A stretch of 64,000 nucleotides of DNA from positions 6,478-70,477 of the forward strand of contig DASSTS010000044.1 in assembly GCA_035707805.1 (NCBI GenBank), written 5' to 3'. Made by a program: the position numbers and the translations under genes. This document shows, piece after piece, positions 45,945 to 54,861 of the stretch. The notes under the pieces are model-generated. The model had not been told where the DNA came from and made no database searches. It worked only from the letters and a program-made list of their open reading frames with translations. The DNA is from Castellaniella sp035707805. Its GTDB lineage: Bacteria; Pseudomonadota; Gammaproteobacteria; Burkholderiales; Burkholderiaceae_B. Every line of letters begins with the position of its first letter. Within the stretch, counting starts at the first letter, position 1.

Positions 45945-47141
45945 ATGACTGCTCTGCAACAAGCCTATATCGTCGCCGCGAAGCGCACGCCCATCGGCAA
46001 GGCCCCGCGCGGCATGTATTCCCACACCCGGCCCGACGAGCTGCTGGCCAAGGCCATCCAGGGCGTCCTGGCCCAGGCGCCGAACCTGGACCCGGCCGCC
46101 ATCGAGGACGCCATCGTGGGTTGCGCCATTCCCGAGGGTCCCCAGGGCCTGAACGTCGCGCGCGTCGGCGTGCTGCTGGCCGGGCTGCCCCAGTCCGTCG
46201 GCGGGGTCACGGTCAACCGCTTCTGCGCCTCCGGGCTGACGGCCGTGGCCATGGCCGCGGACCGCATCCGCGTGGGCGAGGCCGACGTCATGCTGGCCTG
46301 CGGCACGGAATCCATGAGCCTGGTGCCCACCATGGGCATCAACACGTCCTTCAGCCCGGACGTGTACCTGAACGAGGACAACATCGGCATCGCCTACGGT
46401 ATGGGCGCGACGGCCGAACAGGTCGCCGAACGCTGGGACGTGTCCCGGGCCGACCAGGACGCCTTTGCCCTGCGCTCGCACCAGCGCGCGCTCGCCGCCC
46501 AGCAGTCGGGCGAGTTCGACGACGAGATGCTGCCGGTGGAAATCGTGCGCCGCGTCCCGGACCTCTCCACGGGCGAAGTGCGCGAGACCCGCCGCATCGT
46601 GACGCTGGACGAAGGCCCGCGCGCCGACACCAGCCTGGAGGCCCTGGCGCGCCTGCGTCCGGTGTTCGCCGCCAAGGGCAGCGTCACCGCGGGCAACAGC
46701 TCGCAGACTTCCGACGGCGCGGGCGCCCTGCTGGTGGTGTCCGAACGGGCGCTGAAAGAACACAATCTGACGCCCCTGGCGCGTTTCGTGTCCTTTGCCG
46801 TGCGCGGCGTGCCGCCCGACATCATGGGCATCGGCCCCAAGGAAGCCATCCCCGCCGCCCTGAAGAAGGCCGGCCTGACGCTGGACCAGATGGGCTGGAT
46901 CGAGCTGAACGAGGCCTTTGCCGCCCAGTCCCTGGCCGTGATCCGCGACCTGGGCCTGAACGAGGAGGTCGTCAACCCCATGGGCGGCGCCATCGCCTTG
47001 GGCCATCCCCTGGGCGCCACCGGCGCGATCCGTTCGGCGACCACCATTCACGCATTGCGCCGCCACAATCTGCAGTACGGCATGGTGACCATGTGTGTCG
47101 GTACCGGCATGGGCGCGGCAGGCATCTACGAGCGCTGCTGA
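45945..47141 (+). CDS. Acetyl-CoA C-acyltransferase (3-ketoacyl-CoA thiolase)
   Basis: The 398-residue thiolase cleaves 3-ketoacyl-CoA in the last step of beta-oxidation. The nucleophile Cys is in VNRFCASGL, the His in ALGHPLGATGA, and the second Cys in MCVGTGMGAA; NEAFAAQ is also present. ATG 45945 has AAGGAG seven bases upstream. It forms an operon with the preceding dehydrogenase and is followed by a strong terminator. Confidence 0.95.
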   Translation: MTALQQAYIVAAKRTPIGKAPRGMYSHTRPDELLAKAIQGVLAQAPNLDPAAIEDAIVGCAIPEGPQGLNVARVGVLLAGLPQSVGGVTVNRFCASGLTAVAMAADRIRVGEADVMLACGTESMSLVPTMGINTSFSPDVYLNEDNIGIAYGMGATAEQVAERWDVSRADQDAFALRSHQRALAAQQSGEFDDEMLPVEIVRRVPDLSTGEVRETRRIVTLDEGPRADTSLEALARLRPVFAAKGSVTAGNSSQTSDGAGALLVVSERALKEHNLTPLARFVSFAVRGVPPDIMGIGPKEAIPAALKKAGLTLDQMGWIELNEAFAAQSLAVIRDLGLNEEVVNPMGGAIALGHPLGATGAIRSATTIHALRRHNLQYGMVTMCVGTGMGAAGIYERC

Positions 47142-47170
47142 CGGCGGATCGGGCCGCCCCGCGGCATCCG

Positions 47171-47203
47171 GGCCCCCGGCGAGAGCCGGGGGCCTTCCTT
47201 TTT
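47171..47203 (+). terminator. Terminator of the beta-oxidation operon
   Basis: Perfect 10-bp stem GGCCCCCGGC / GCCGGGGGCC with loop GAGA, followed by TTCCTTTTT. It begins 30 bases after the thiolase stop. Confidence 0.9.
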
Positions 47204-47281
47204 CTGTTGCCGCCGGGCCGGCGCGACGGGGCGGCTGCGGCATATACTGGCCCAACGTTTCCGGAATGATCGCAACCCGCC

Positions 47282-48877
47282 ATGTCCCTGAACCCCGCCG
47301 CTTCCGATCCCGTCCTGCCGCCCGTGCTGACCGAACTGTCCGAATGGAAACGGTTCGTCGTGGCGGCCCAGACCTGCGCGCCGCGCGCCGACGGGCTGGA
47401 CCTGATCGAAGCGCCCGGGCTGGTGCTGGATTCCAGCGGGCAGCGGCATTCGCCCGCGCTGCTGGCTGCCGGCGAGGCGCTGCTGGCCGCGCGGGGATTC
47501 GACGAGCAGCGCCGCCGCCTGCTGGATGGCGAGGCGGTCAACGTCACCGAGGACCGCGCCGCCTGGCACACGGTGCTGCGTTCGCCGACGGCGCCCCCCG
47601 AGGTGCTCGCCGAGCGCGAGCGCATGGACGCCTGGGTGCGCCGGGCGGACGCCGAGCGCCGCTGGCGCCACATCGTCCACGTCGGCATCGGCGGCTCGGA
47701 CTGGGGCGTGCGCCTGGCGGTGTCGGCCTTCGGCTATGCCGGCACCTGGCGCGACGTGCGTTTCGTCGCCAATATCGACGGCCACGCCATCGAGGGCGGC
47801 CTGTCGGGGCTGGATCCCCACGATACGCTGGTGGTGCTGGTCTCCAAGTCCTTCACCACCTCGGAGACCCTGGAGAACGGCGCCCGCGCCCGGGAATGGC
47901 TGCAGGCCGCGGGCCTGGATCCGGCGGACCATCTGGCCGCGGTGACCGCGCGCCCGGAACGAGCCCGCGCATGGGGAATCCGCGATTCGCATATCTTCGA
48001 GCTGTGGGACTGGGTGGGCGGCCGTTTTTCCATCTGGTCCGCGGTCAGCCTGACCACGGCCCTGTCGGTGGGGACGGACGTGCTGGCGGGCCTGCGCATG
48101 GGCGCGGCCGCCATGGACACCCATTTCGCCCAGGCGCCGGCCGCCGCCAATGCGCCGGTGCGCATGGCGCTGGCCGGCATCGTCAACCGCAGCATCCTGG
48201 GCCAGGGTTCCCTGAACATCGCCCCGTATGATTCCCGCCTGGCGAACCTGGTGCCCTACGTCCAGCAGCTGGACATGGAGTCCCTGGGCAAGTCGGTGGA
48301 CCAGGACGGCCGCCCCGTCGGCGTGCCGACCGGGCCGGCCGTCTGGGGCATGCCCGGCACCGATGCGCAGCATACCTTCTTCCAGTGGATGCACCAGGGC
48401 AGCGATGGTGCGCCCGTGGACTTCGTCCTGTGCTGCCAGGCGGACCATCACTGGGCGGCGCACCATCGCCAGCTGCTGGCCAACTGCCTGGCGCAGCGCG
48501 AGGCGCTGATGCGCGGCAAGACCCTGGCGCAGGCGACGGACGAATGTCTGGCCGAGGGCATGAGCCCGCAGCAGGCCCGGCGGCTGGCGCCCCACCGGGT
48601 GCATCCGGGCGGCCGTCCCAACCACCTGATTGCCTTGCCGCGCCTGTCACCGTATTCGCTGGGCGCGCTGCTGGCGCTATATGAGCACCGCGTCTTCACG
48701 CAGGCCGTGATCTGGGGCGTCAATCCCTTCGATCAATGGGGGGTCGAATACGGCAAGGTCCTGGCGCGCGGCATCGCCGCCGCGCTGACGCCCGATGGCG
48801 GCGGCCCGCAGGCGGGTGAGGCCCAGGCCGGCCATGATGCGTCCACCCGGCACTGGATCGGACAGCTGCGGGGATAA
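47282..48877 (+). CDS. pgi: Glucose-6-phosphate isomerase
   Basis: Pgi interconverts glucose 6-phosphate and fructose 6-phosphate. The 531-residue protein has GIGGSDWGVRLA, SKSFTTSETL, the catalytic Glu region (MPGTDAQHTFFQWMHQG) and the C-terminal GVNPFDQWGVEYGK with the active-site Lys. Length and motifs are normal. It stands alone between the thiolase terminator and the convergent symporter gene. Confidence 0.97.
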   Translation: MSLNPAASDPVLPPVLTELSEWKRFVVAAQTCAPRADGLDLIEAPGLVLDSSGQRHSPALLAAGEALLAARGFDEQRRRLLDGEAVNVTEDRAAWHTVLRSPTAPPEVLAERERMDAWVRRADAERRWRHIVHVGIGGSDWGVRLAVSAFGYAGTWRDVRFVANIDGHAIEGGLSGLDPHDTLVVLVSKSFTTSETLENGARAREWLQAAGLDPADHLAAVTARPERARAWGIRDSHIFELWDWVGGRFSIWSAVSLTTALSVGTDVLAGLRMGAAAMDTHFAQAPAAANAPVRMALAGIVNRSILGQGSLNIAPYDSRLANLVPYVQQLDMESLGKSVDQDGRPVGVPTGPAVWGMPGTDAQHTFFQWMHQGSDGAPVDFVLCCQADHHWAAHHRQLLANCLAQREALMRGKTLAQATDECLAEGMSPQQARRLAPHRVHPGGRPNHLIALPRLSPYSLGALLALYEHRVFTQAVIWGVNPFDQWGVEYGKVLARGIAAALTPDGGGPQAGEAQAGHDASTRHWIGQLRG

Positions 48878-48881
48878 GGCA

Positions 48882-48933
48882 ACGGCCGCGCGTGGCGGCC
48901 GTCGTGTCGTGCGTGCCCGGCGGGATGCCGGGC
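48882..48933. terminator. Two hairpins between convergent genes
   Basis: ACGGCCGC / GCGGCCGT (48882-48902) and GCCCGGC / GCCGGGC (48915-48933) are perfect stems in the gap between pgi and the symporter. Neither has a T-run, so as terminators they would be weak. They may serve both strands. Confidence 0.4.
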
Positions 48934-48942
48934 GGTGGAGGC

Positions 48943-50319
48943 TTACTTTGCCTGGGGGCTCAGTTCGCCGGCGGTCGCGCGATCCCGGAAATATTCGCGC
49001 GTCAGCCTGAGGATCACCGGGCTGAGCAGAATCAGCGATGCCAGGTTGGGCAGCGCCATCAGGCCGTTCAGGGTATCGGCCAGCAGCCAGGCGAAATCCA
49101 GCTGGGAGATGGCGCCGAACGGGATGGCGACTACCCAGACGATGCGGTAGGGCAGGGTGGATTTCGCGCCCAGCAGGAATTCCCAGCATTTTTCGCCGTA
49201 GTAGCTCCAGCCCAGGATGGTGGTGAAGGCGAAGATGACCAGGGCGATGGTCAGGATGATGCCGCCGATGCCGGGCATGGACGCCTCGAAGGCGCTGGCC
49301 GACAGCGCCGCGCCGCTTTCGCCGCTGCTCCAGACGCCCGAGCAGACAATCGCCAGGCCGGTGATGCTGCAGATGATGATGGTGTCGATGAACGTGCCCA
49401 TCATGCCGATCAGGCCGGACTCCACCGCATTGCTGGTGGTGCCGGCTGCCTGGGCGATCCCGGCCGAGCCCAGGCCGGCTTCGTTCGAGAAGATGCCGCG
49501 GGCCACGCCATAGCGGATGGCGGCCATGACGGCGGCGCCGGCGAAGCCCCCGGTCGCCGCAACCGGCGAGAAGGCGTGGGTGAAGATCAGGTCCAGCGCG
49601 CCCGGGATGCGGTCGGCGTTGACCACCAGGACCACCAGGCCGGCCAGCACGTAGGCCACGCACATGAACGGCACCAGCGAGGCGGCGACCGCGCCGATGC
49701 GCTTGATGCCGCCCAGGATCACCAGGCCGATCAGGACCATCGTCACCACGCCCGTGATCCAGGCCGGAATGGCGAAGGTGGATTCCAGGGCCTGCGCCAT
49801 GCTGTTGACCTGCACCATGTTGCCGATGCCGAATCCGGCGAAACCGCCGAAGACAGCGAAGGCAAAGCCCAGCCACAGCCACTTGCGGCCCAGGCCGTTC
49901 TTGATCGCGTACATGGGGCCGCCGGCGTGTTCGCCGCGCTCGTCCTTTTCCCGGAAATGGACGGCGACGACCACCTCGCAGTATTTGGTCGCCATGCCGA
50001 CCAGCGCCGTGCACCACATCCAGAACAGGGCGCCCGGGCCGCCGACCGCGATGGCCGTGGCGACGCCGGCGATGTTGCCGGTGCCGACGGTGGCCGCCAG
50101 GCAGGTCATCAGCGCCTCGAAGGGGCTGATTTCCCCGGTGGCGGCATCACCGCGGCGGCGACCTTGCCAGATCATGGCAAAGCCGGTGCCGATCCGCCGC
50201 AAGGGCATGAACCGCAGCAGGATCATCAGGAAAAAGCCGGTGCCGAGAATCAGCACCAGCATGGGGGGGCCCCAGACCAAAGCATTGATCTGATTGACGA
50301 ATGTATTGAGGGCTTCCAA
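48943..50319 (-). CDS. Alanine/glycine:sodium symporter, AGCS family
   Basis: The 458-residue membrane protein has about eleven hydrophobic segments and AGCS signatures: CLAATVGTGNIAGVATAIAVGGPGALFWMW and GPMYAIKNGLGRKW, with NEAGLGSAGIA later. It imports alanine or glycine with sodium, or in some members with protons. The family name AlsT/DagA is common, but the exact substrate is unknown. It reads away from the Fis-type regulator upstream. Confidence 0.93.
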   Translation of the reverse strand: MEALNTFVNQINALVWGPPMLVLILGTGFFLMILLRFMPLRRIGTGFAMIWQGRRRGDAATGEISPFEALMTCLAATVGTGNIAGVATAIAVGGPGALFWMWCTALVGMATKYCEVVVAVHFREKDERGEHAGGPMYAIKNGLGRKWLWLGFAFAVFGGFAGFGIGNMVQVNSMAQALESTFAIPAWITGVVTMVLIGLVILGGIKRIGAVAASLVPFMCVAYVLAGLVVLVVNADRIPGALDLIFTHAFSPVAATGGFAGAAVMAAIRYGVARGIFSNEAGLGSAGIAQAAGTTSNAVESGLIGMMGTFIDTIIICSITGLAIVCSGVWSSGESGAALSASAFEASMPGIGGIILTIALVIFAFTTILGWSYYGEKCWEFLLGAKSTLPYRIVWVVAIPFGAISQLDFAWLLADTLNGLMALPNLASLILLSPVILRLTREYFRDRATAGELSPQAK

Positions 50320-50586
50320 CGCCGTCTCCTCTCCTGGTTTTGGAATCGCGCCATGCTAACACCAGGGTTTCAGTGAAAATTCCTGAAAATTTCCTGAATC
50401 TCGGGATGAATTCCTAAAAACCCTTTTCCAGGCCGAAAACTCAGGGTTAACCCCAAAGTAGTTTTGCGACTTTTCGAGGCCGTGGGAGTTTCCTATCCTG
50501 TGCCTTCCCGGTCGGGCCCGCCACGCGGAGGCGGCCGGAAGAGAGCCGCCGCGGGGGCGGCCCCAACGCTCCACAGGAGACCTGCC
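50320..50586. promoter_or_regulatory. Divergent intergenic region with short repeats
   Basis: No gene is seen. TTCCTGA occurs at 50380 and 50391 (one helical turn apart), with TTCCTAA at 50411. A perfect GGGTTAACCC palindrome is at 50444-50453 and resembles the repeats at 57352-57389. The region serves the symporter (left) and the Fis-type regulator (right). AGGAG precedes the regulator ATG by six bases. Confidence 0.5.
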
Positions 50587-51369
50587 ATGCGAGAACGACT
50601 GGATTGCGCCTTGTTGACCCTGGCGCCGGACGACTGGGTCGCCGCCTTGAGCGGCGCCCATCTGGGCGGCCGGCTGCACCTGCACGCCCTGCGCCGCGAC
50701 CGGACGGCGGCCGATGCGCTGCTCGACGATCCCGCGTTGACCCGCGGCCGCTACGATGCCGGCCTGCTGTATGCCGACGAGGCGTCGCTGCCGGCCTGGC
50801 GGACCGCATTGGCCGCCCGGGCCGGCCGGCTGCCCGCGGTGCTGCTGGTCTATGCCGTGGGCCTGCGCGCCCAGGCGGTGCACGACCTGATCGGCCTGGG
50901 AGTATCCGACTTCGTGCGCCCGCCGTTCTGTCCCGAGGAACTCCGGGCGCGAGTGGAAAGCGCGCTGGGCCGCCTCGCCCGGGTGGGCGTGGCCGAGCCC
51001 GGTCCAGATTATGGCGGCGCCATCCGCGGCGGCATGCCGCCGGCGGCGGACGGACCGACCGAGGCCGATCTGTGTGACACGATCCTGGACCGCTCTGGCG
51101 AAGAACTCGAAGCCTACGCGGTGGCCCTGGCCATGCAGCGGGCCACGTCCCGCGAATCGTTCCGCGAGGCCAAGAGCCAGGTCGTCGCCCGCTTCGAGCG
51201 CGCCTACATCCGCGCGGCGCTGGGTCGGCACGGCGGCAACGTCACGCTGGCGGCCCGCATGGCCCAGAAGCACCGCCGGGCGTTCTGGGCGCTGATGCGC
51301 AAGCACGACATCGACCCCGCGCCGTACCGGACGGACATCGAGGGGGCCGAGCTCGCCCGGGCCGGGTAA
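50587..51369 (+). CDS. Pseudo-receiver/Fis-type HTH regulator
   Basis: The 260-residue protein has a receiver-like N-terminus (about 1-130) and a Fis-type helix-turn-helix at 200-245 (GGNVTLAARMAQKHRRAFWALM). No AAA+ domain links them, unlike NtrC. The residue where a receiver carries the phospho-acceptor Asp is Tyr62 (DAGLLY), and the usual Lys in KPF is Arg111 (VRPPF). So the domain probably does not use standard phosphorylation. The target is unknown; hemE follows in 70 bases. Confidence 0.75.
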   Translation: MRERLDCALLTLAPDDWVAALSGAHLGGRLHLHALRRDRTAADALLDDPALTRGRYDAGLLYADEASLPAWRTALAARAGRLPAVLLVYAVGLRAQAVHDLIGLGVSDFVRPPFCPEELRARVESALGRLARVGVAEPGPDYGGAIRGGMPPAADGPTEADLCDTILDRSGEELEAYAVALAMQRATSRESFREAKSQVVARFERAYIRAALGRHGGNVTLAARMAQKHRRAFWALMRKHDIDPAPYRTDIEGAELARAG

Positions 51370-51400
51370 AATCCAGGATTGCCCTCTCATCGAGCCGCTA

Positions 51401-51417
51401 TCGCGTGGATCACGCGA
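51401..51417. promoter_or_regulatory. Inverted repeat before hemE
   Basis: TCGCGTG and CACGCGA (7-bp arms) flank a 3-base centre. It lies 23 bases before the hemE GTG. It could be an operator or a small hairpin in the leader. Confidence 0.35.
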
Positions 51418-51439
51418 CCCCGCCCACAGGAAACCTGAC

Positions 51440-52507
51440 GTGACTCAGCTGAAAAATGATGTGTTTCTGCGCGCGCTGCTGCGCCAGCCCGTGCCCTACA
51501 CCCCGATCTGGATGATGCGCCAGGCAGGCCGCTATCTGCCGGAATACAACCAGACCCGGGCCGAGGCCGGTTCCTTCCTGGGACTGGCGCAGAATCCCGA
51601 ATACGCCTGTGAGGTCACCCTGCAGCCGCTGCGCCGCTTCGACCTGGACGCGGCCATCCTGTTTTCCGACATCCTGACGGTGCCCGATGCGATGGGCCTG
51701 GGACTGCAATTCGTCACCGGCGAAGGGCCGCGCTTCGAGCGCCCCTTGCGCGACGAGTCCGCCATTGCCGCCTTGCGCGCGCCCGACATGGACCGGCTGC
51801 GGTATGTCTTCGATGCGGTGTCCCTGGTCCGCCGCGAGCTCGACGGCTCGGTGCCGCTGATCGGCTTTTCCGGCAGTCCCTGGACCCTGGCCTGTTACAT
51901 GGTCGAGGGGCAGGGCAGCAGCGACTACCGGCAGATCAAGACCCTGCTGTACCAGCGTCCCGATCTGCTGCATCGCATCCTGGACGTCAACGCGCAGGCG
52001 GTCCAGGCGTACCTGAACGCCCAGATCCGGGCCGGCGCCCAGGCCGTCATGGTGTTCGACAGCTGGGGCGGCGTGCTGGCCGACGGCATGTTCCAGGAAT
52101 TCTCGCTGCGCTACACCCGCCAGGTGCTGGACGGCCTGGTCCGCGAGCACGAGGGCCGCCGCGTCCCGGTGATCGTCTTCACCAAGGGCGGCGGCCAATG
52201 GATCGTAGACATCGCGGCCATCGGCTGCGACGCCGTCGGCCTGGACTGGACTGCCAGCCTGGGCGCCGCGCGGCGGGCCGTGGCCGATCGCGTTGCCTTG
52301 CAGGGCAACCTGGATCCGATGGCGCTGTTTGGCGGCGACGCCGCCATCCGGGCCGAAACGCGCCGGGTGCTGGCGGATTTCGGTCCGGTGGGGGCCGGCG
52401 GCCACGTCTTCAATCTCGGCCACGGAATCTCCCAGTTCACGCCGCCGGAAGCCGTCGTGTCCCTGGTCGACGAGGTCCATTCCGCCAGCCGCGCCTACCA
52501 TGCATAA
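51440..52507 (+). CDS. hemE: Uroporphyrinogen decarboxylase
   Basis: HemE removes four carboxyl groups from uroporphyrinogen III in haem synthesis. The 355-residue protein has PIWMMRQAGRYLPEY, the key Asp region ILFSDILTVPDAMG, GFSGSPWTLACYM and FNLGHGISQFTPPE. The start is GTG at 51440, with AGGA eight bases upstream. Length is normal. Confidence 0.97.
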   Translation: MTQLKNDVFLRALLRQPVPYTPIWMMRQAGRYLPEYNQTRAEAGSFLGLAQNPEYACEVTLQPLRRFDLDAAILFSDILTVPDAMGLGLQFVTGEGPRFERPLRDESAIAALRAPDMDRLRYVFDAVSLVRRELDGSVPLIGFSGSPWTLACYMVEGQGSSDYRQIKTLLYQRPDLLHRILDVNAQAVQAYLNAQIRAGAQAVMVFDSWGGVLADGMFQEFSLRYTRQVLDGLVREHEGRRVPVIVFTKGGGQWIVDIAAIGCDAVGLDWTASLGAARRAVADRVALQGNLDPMALFGGDAAIRAETRRVLADFGPVGAGGHVFNLGHGISQFTPPEAVVSLVDEVHSASRAYHA

Positions 52508-52542
52508 GCGCCGGGCGGCGCAGGCGCGGCCAGAGGCGGGAC

Positions 52543-52739
52543 TTGACTTTTGTGCTTATGCACAATTTTGGCAGCATCGGGGTTAATACCGAGGATCCGG
52601 GAACAAATCTCGGTATCCTGCCCAATCCGTTGTTTTATATACGGAATTTAAAAAATACTGGTGTTTTGACAGGTCTTGACGCGTTGGGGGAACTGGTATC
52701 CATGAATCTGTTCCCCCTTTCTCCACAAAGTTATCCACA
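52543..52739. other. AT-rich stretch with DnaA-box-like sites before priA
   Basis: The gap of about 250 bases between hemE and priA holds TTATGCACA (52556-52564), TTCTCCACA (52719-52727) and TTATCCACA (52731-52739). These match the DnaA box TTATnCACA with 0, 1 and 0 mismatches. The segment about 52628-52667 is strikingly AT-rich for this genome. ATACCGAG (52586-52593) and CTCGGTAT (52609-52616) are inverted repeats. This may be DnaA control of priA or part of an origin; neither is proven. Confidence 0.45.
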
Positions 52740-52759
52740 GGCCTGGGGCGAGCTAGCCG

Positions 52760-54859
52760 ATGCTTGAACGATCCGACTCCCCGCCAGCGGCCGATCCGGC
52801 GCCGGCCCCCCGGGTCTACCTGGCGGTGGCGCTGGATGTGCCCTTGCCCGGCCTGTTCGACTATTCCCATGATGCGCCGGTGGCGCCCGGGGTCCGGGTC
52901 CGGGTGGTGTTCGGTCGCCGGGCCATGGTCGGCATGGTCTGGGAGACCCGCGAGCGCCCGGCCGTCGCGGCCGAGCGCGTGCGTCCGATCGAGGCCGTCC
53001 TGGACGACCTGCCTCCCATGCCGCAGGACTGGTTGCGGCTGGCGGATTTTGCGGCGCAATACTATCACCGCCCACTGGGCGAGGTCCTGCTGCCCGTGCT
53101 GCCGCCTCCCTTGCGCAAAGCGGCCGCCTATACGGGCGCCCGCGCGGCCGGCGGGCCCGTGCGCCGGGCCGACCGGCGACCCTTGGCGCCCCGCGGCGCC
53201 TCGATGGCCGAGGACGCGGGGGCGGCGTCCCCCGACCTCAATGCCGGCCAGCAGGCGGCCCTGGAAAGCCTGACCGGGCTGCTGGCGCAGGGGCGGGGCG
53301 TGGCCTTGCTGCATGGCGTGACGGGCAGCGGCAAGACCGAACTCTACCTGCGCCTGGCCGCCCAGGTGCTGGCCCAGGGGCGGCAGGTCATGATCCTGGT
53401 GCCCGAGATCAACCTGACCCCGCAGCTCGAGCACAGCGTCCGCGCCCGATTGTGCCGGGACCCCGCCCAACTGGCGGTCCTGCACAGCCGCCTGGCGGAC
53501 GGCGAGCGCCTGCGGGCCTGGCTGCGCGCCGCGCGGGGCGAGGCGGATCTGCTGCTGGGGACCCGCCTCGCGCTGATGACGCCGCTGCCGCGCCTGGGCC
53601 TGATCGTGGTGGACGAGGAACACGACCCGTCCTACAAGCAGCAGGATGGATTGCGCTATTCCGCCCGCGACCTGGCGGTCTGGCGCGGGCACGACCTGCA
53701 GATTCCGGTGATCCTGGGCTCGGCGACACCGTCCCTGGAAAGCTGGCGCCGTGCGCAGCGCGGGGATTACCGGTTGGTCAGCCTGCCCGAGCGCGCCCAG
53801 GCGCAGGCCCTGCCCGACATCCGCCTGGTGGACACCCGCCGCGCGCAGCTGGAACAGGGCTTCACCCCCCAGTTGCTGCAGGCGCTCGCCGCGCGCCTGG
53901 AACAGGGCGAGCAGAGCCTGGTGTTCCTCAACCGGCGCGGCTATGCCCCGGTGCTGCGGTGCCAGTCCTGCGGCTGGGTGAGCCAGTGTCGCCGCTGCAC
54001 GGCGCATACCGTGCTGCATCGCCTGTCCGGCAGGCGCGCCGTCCTGCAATGCCACCACTGCGGCGATGCGCAACCGGTGCCCCGCGCGTGCCCCGATTGC
54101 GGCGACCAGGATCTGCAGCCGATGGGGCGGGGCACGCAGCGGGTCGAGGAATTCCTCGCCGGGCATTTCCCCCCGGCGCGGATCGTGCGCATCGACGCGG
54201 ACGCGACGCGGCTCAAGGGCAGCGCCGAGGCGCTGTTCGCCCAGGTGCACGAAGGGCAGGCGGACATCCTGGTGGGCACCCAGATGGTGGCCAAGGGCCA
54301 TGATTTCGCGCGCCTGGGGCTGGTGGGGGTGCTGAATGCGGACGCCATGCTCTTCGCCCAGGATTTCAGGGCGCCGGAGCGCCTGTTCGCCCAACTGATG
54401 CAGGTCGCTGGGCGAGCCGGGCGGCGCGCGGGCGGCGCTCAGGTCATCGTCCAGACCGACTACCCGGACCAGCTGGTCTATCAGGCCCTGCAGCGGCACG
54501 ACTACGCGCGTTTCGCCGAGTCTGTAATGGCCGAGCGCGAAGACCTGGGCCTGCCGCCGTTTTCCAGCCAGGCCCTGCTGACGGCCCAGGCCACGCGGCT
54601 GGCCGACGCGCTCGAATTCCTGCAGGCGGTCCGCCACGAGGCCGAGGGCCTGCCGCAATCCGCCGGGGTGCGGCTGTACGACGCGGTGCCGCTGCGCATC
54701 GTCCGGGTGGCGCGCATCGAGCGCGCCCAGCTCTTGATCGAGTCCCCCGGGCGGGGCGCCCTGCATCGCCTGCTGCAGGCGCTGATGCCGCAGGTCGAGT
54801 CGCTGGCCACCGGCCGGCCGGTGCGCTGGGGCATCGAGATCGACCCGCAGGAGATCTGA
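52760..54859 (+). CDS. priA: Primosomal protein N', replication restart helicase PriA
   Basis: PriA restarts stalled replication forks. The 699-residue protein has the N-terminal 3'-DNA-binding domain, Walker A GVTGSGKTE, DEEHD (Walker B) and the zinc-binding cysteines CQSCGWVSQCRRC and CHHCGD...CPDCGD. The helicase C-terminal signature is VGTQMVAKGHDF, followed by QVAGRAGR. Length is somewhat below E. coli PriA (732). It is followed two bases later by rep. Confidence 0.96.
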   Translation: MLERSDSPPAADPAPAPRVYLAVALDVPLPGLFDYSHDAPVAPGVRVRVVFGRRAMVGMVWETRERPAVAAERVRPIEAVLDDLPPMPQDWLRLADFAAQYYHRPLGEVLLPVLPPPLRKAAAYTGARAAGGPVRRADRRPLAPRGASMAEDAGAASPDLNAGQQAALESLTGLLAQGRGVALLHGVTGSGKTELYLRLAAQVLAQGRQVMILVPEINLTPQLEHSVRARLCRDPAQLAVLHSRLADGERLRAWLRAARGEADLLLGTRLALMTPLPRLGLIVVDEEHDPSYKQQDGLRYSARDLAVWRGHDLQIPVILGSATPSLESWRRAQRGDYRLVSLPERAQAQALPDIRLVDTRRAQLEQGFTPQLLQALAARLEQGEQSLVFLNRRGYAPVLRCQSCGWVSQCRRCTAHTVLHRLSGRRAVLQCHHCGDAQPVPRACPDCGDQDLQPMGRGTQRVEEFLAGHFPPARIVRIDADATRLKGSAEALFAQVHEGQADILVGTQMVAKGHDFARLGLVGVLNADAMLFAQDFRAPERLFAQLMQVAGRAGRRAGGAQVIVQTDYPDQLVYQALQRHDYARFAESVMAEREDLGLPPFSSQALLTAQATRLADALEFLQAVRHEAEGLPQSAGVRLYDAVPLRIVRVARIERAQLLIESPGRGALHRLLQALMPQVESLATGRPVRWGIEIDPQEI

Positions 54860-54861
54860 GC

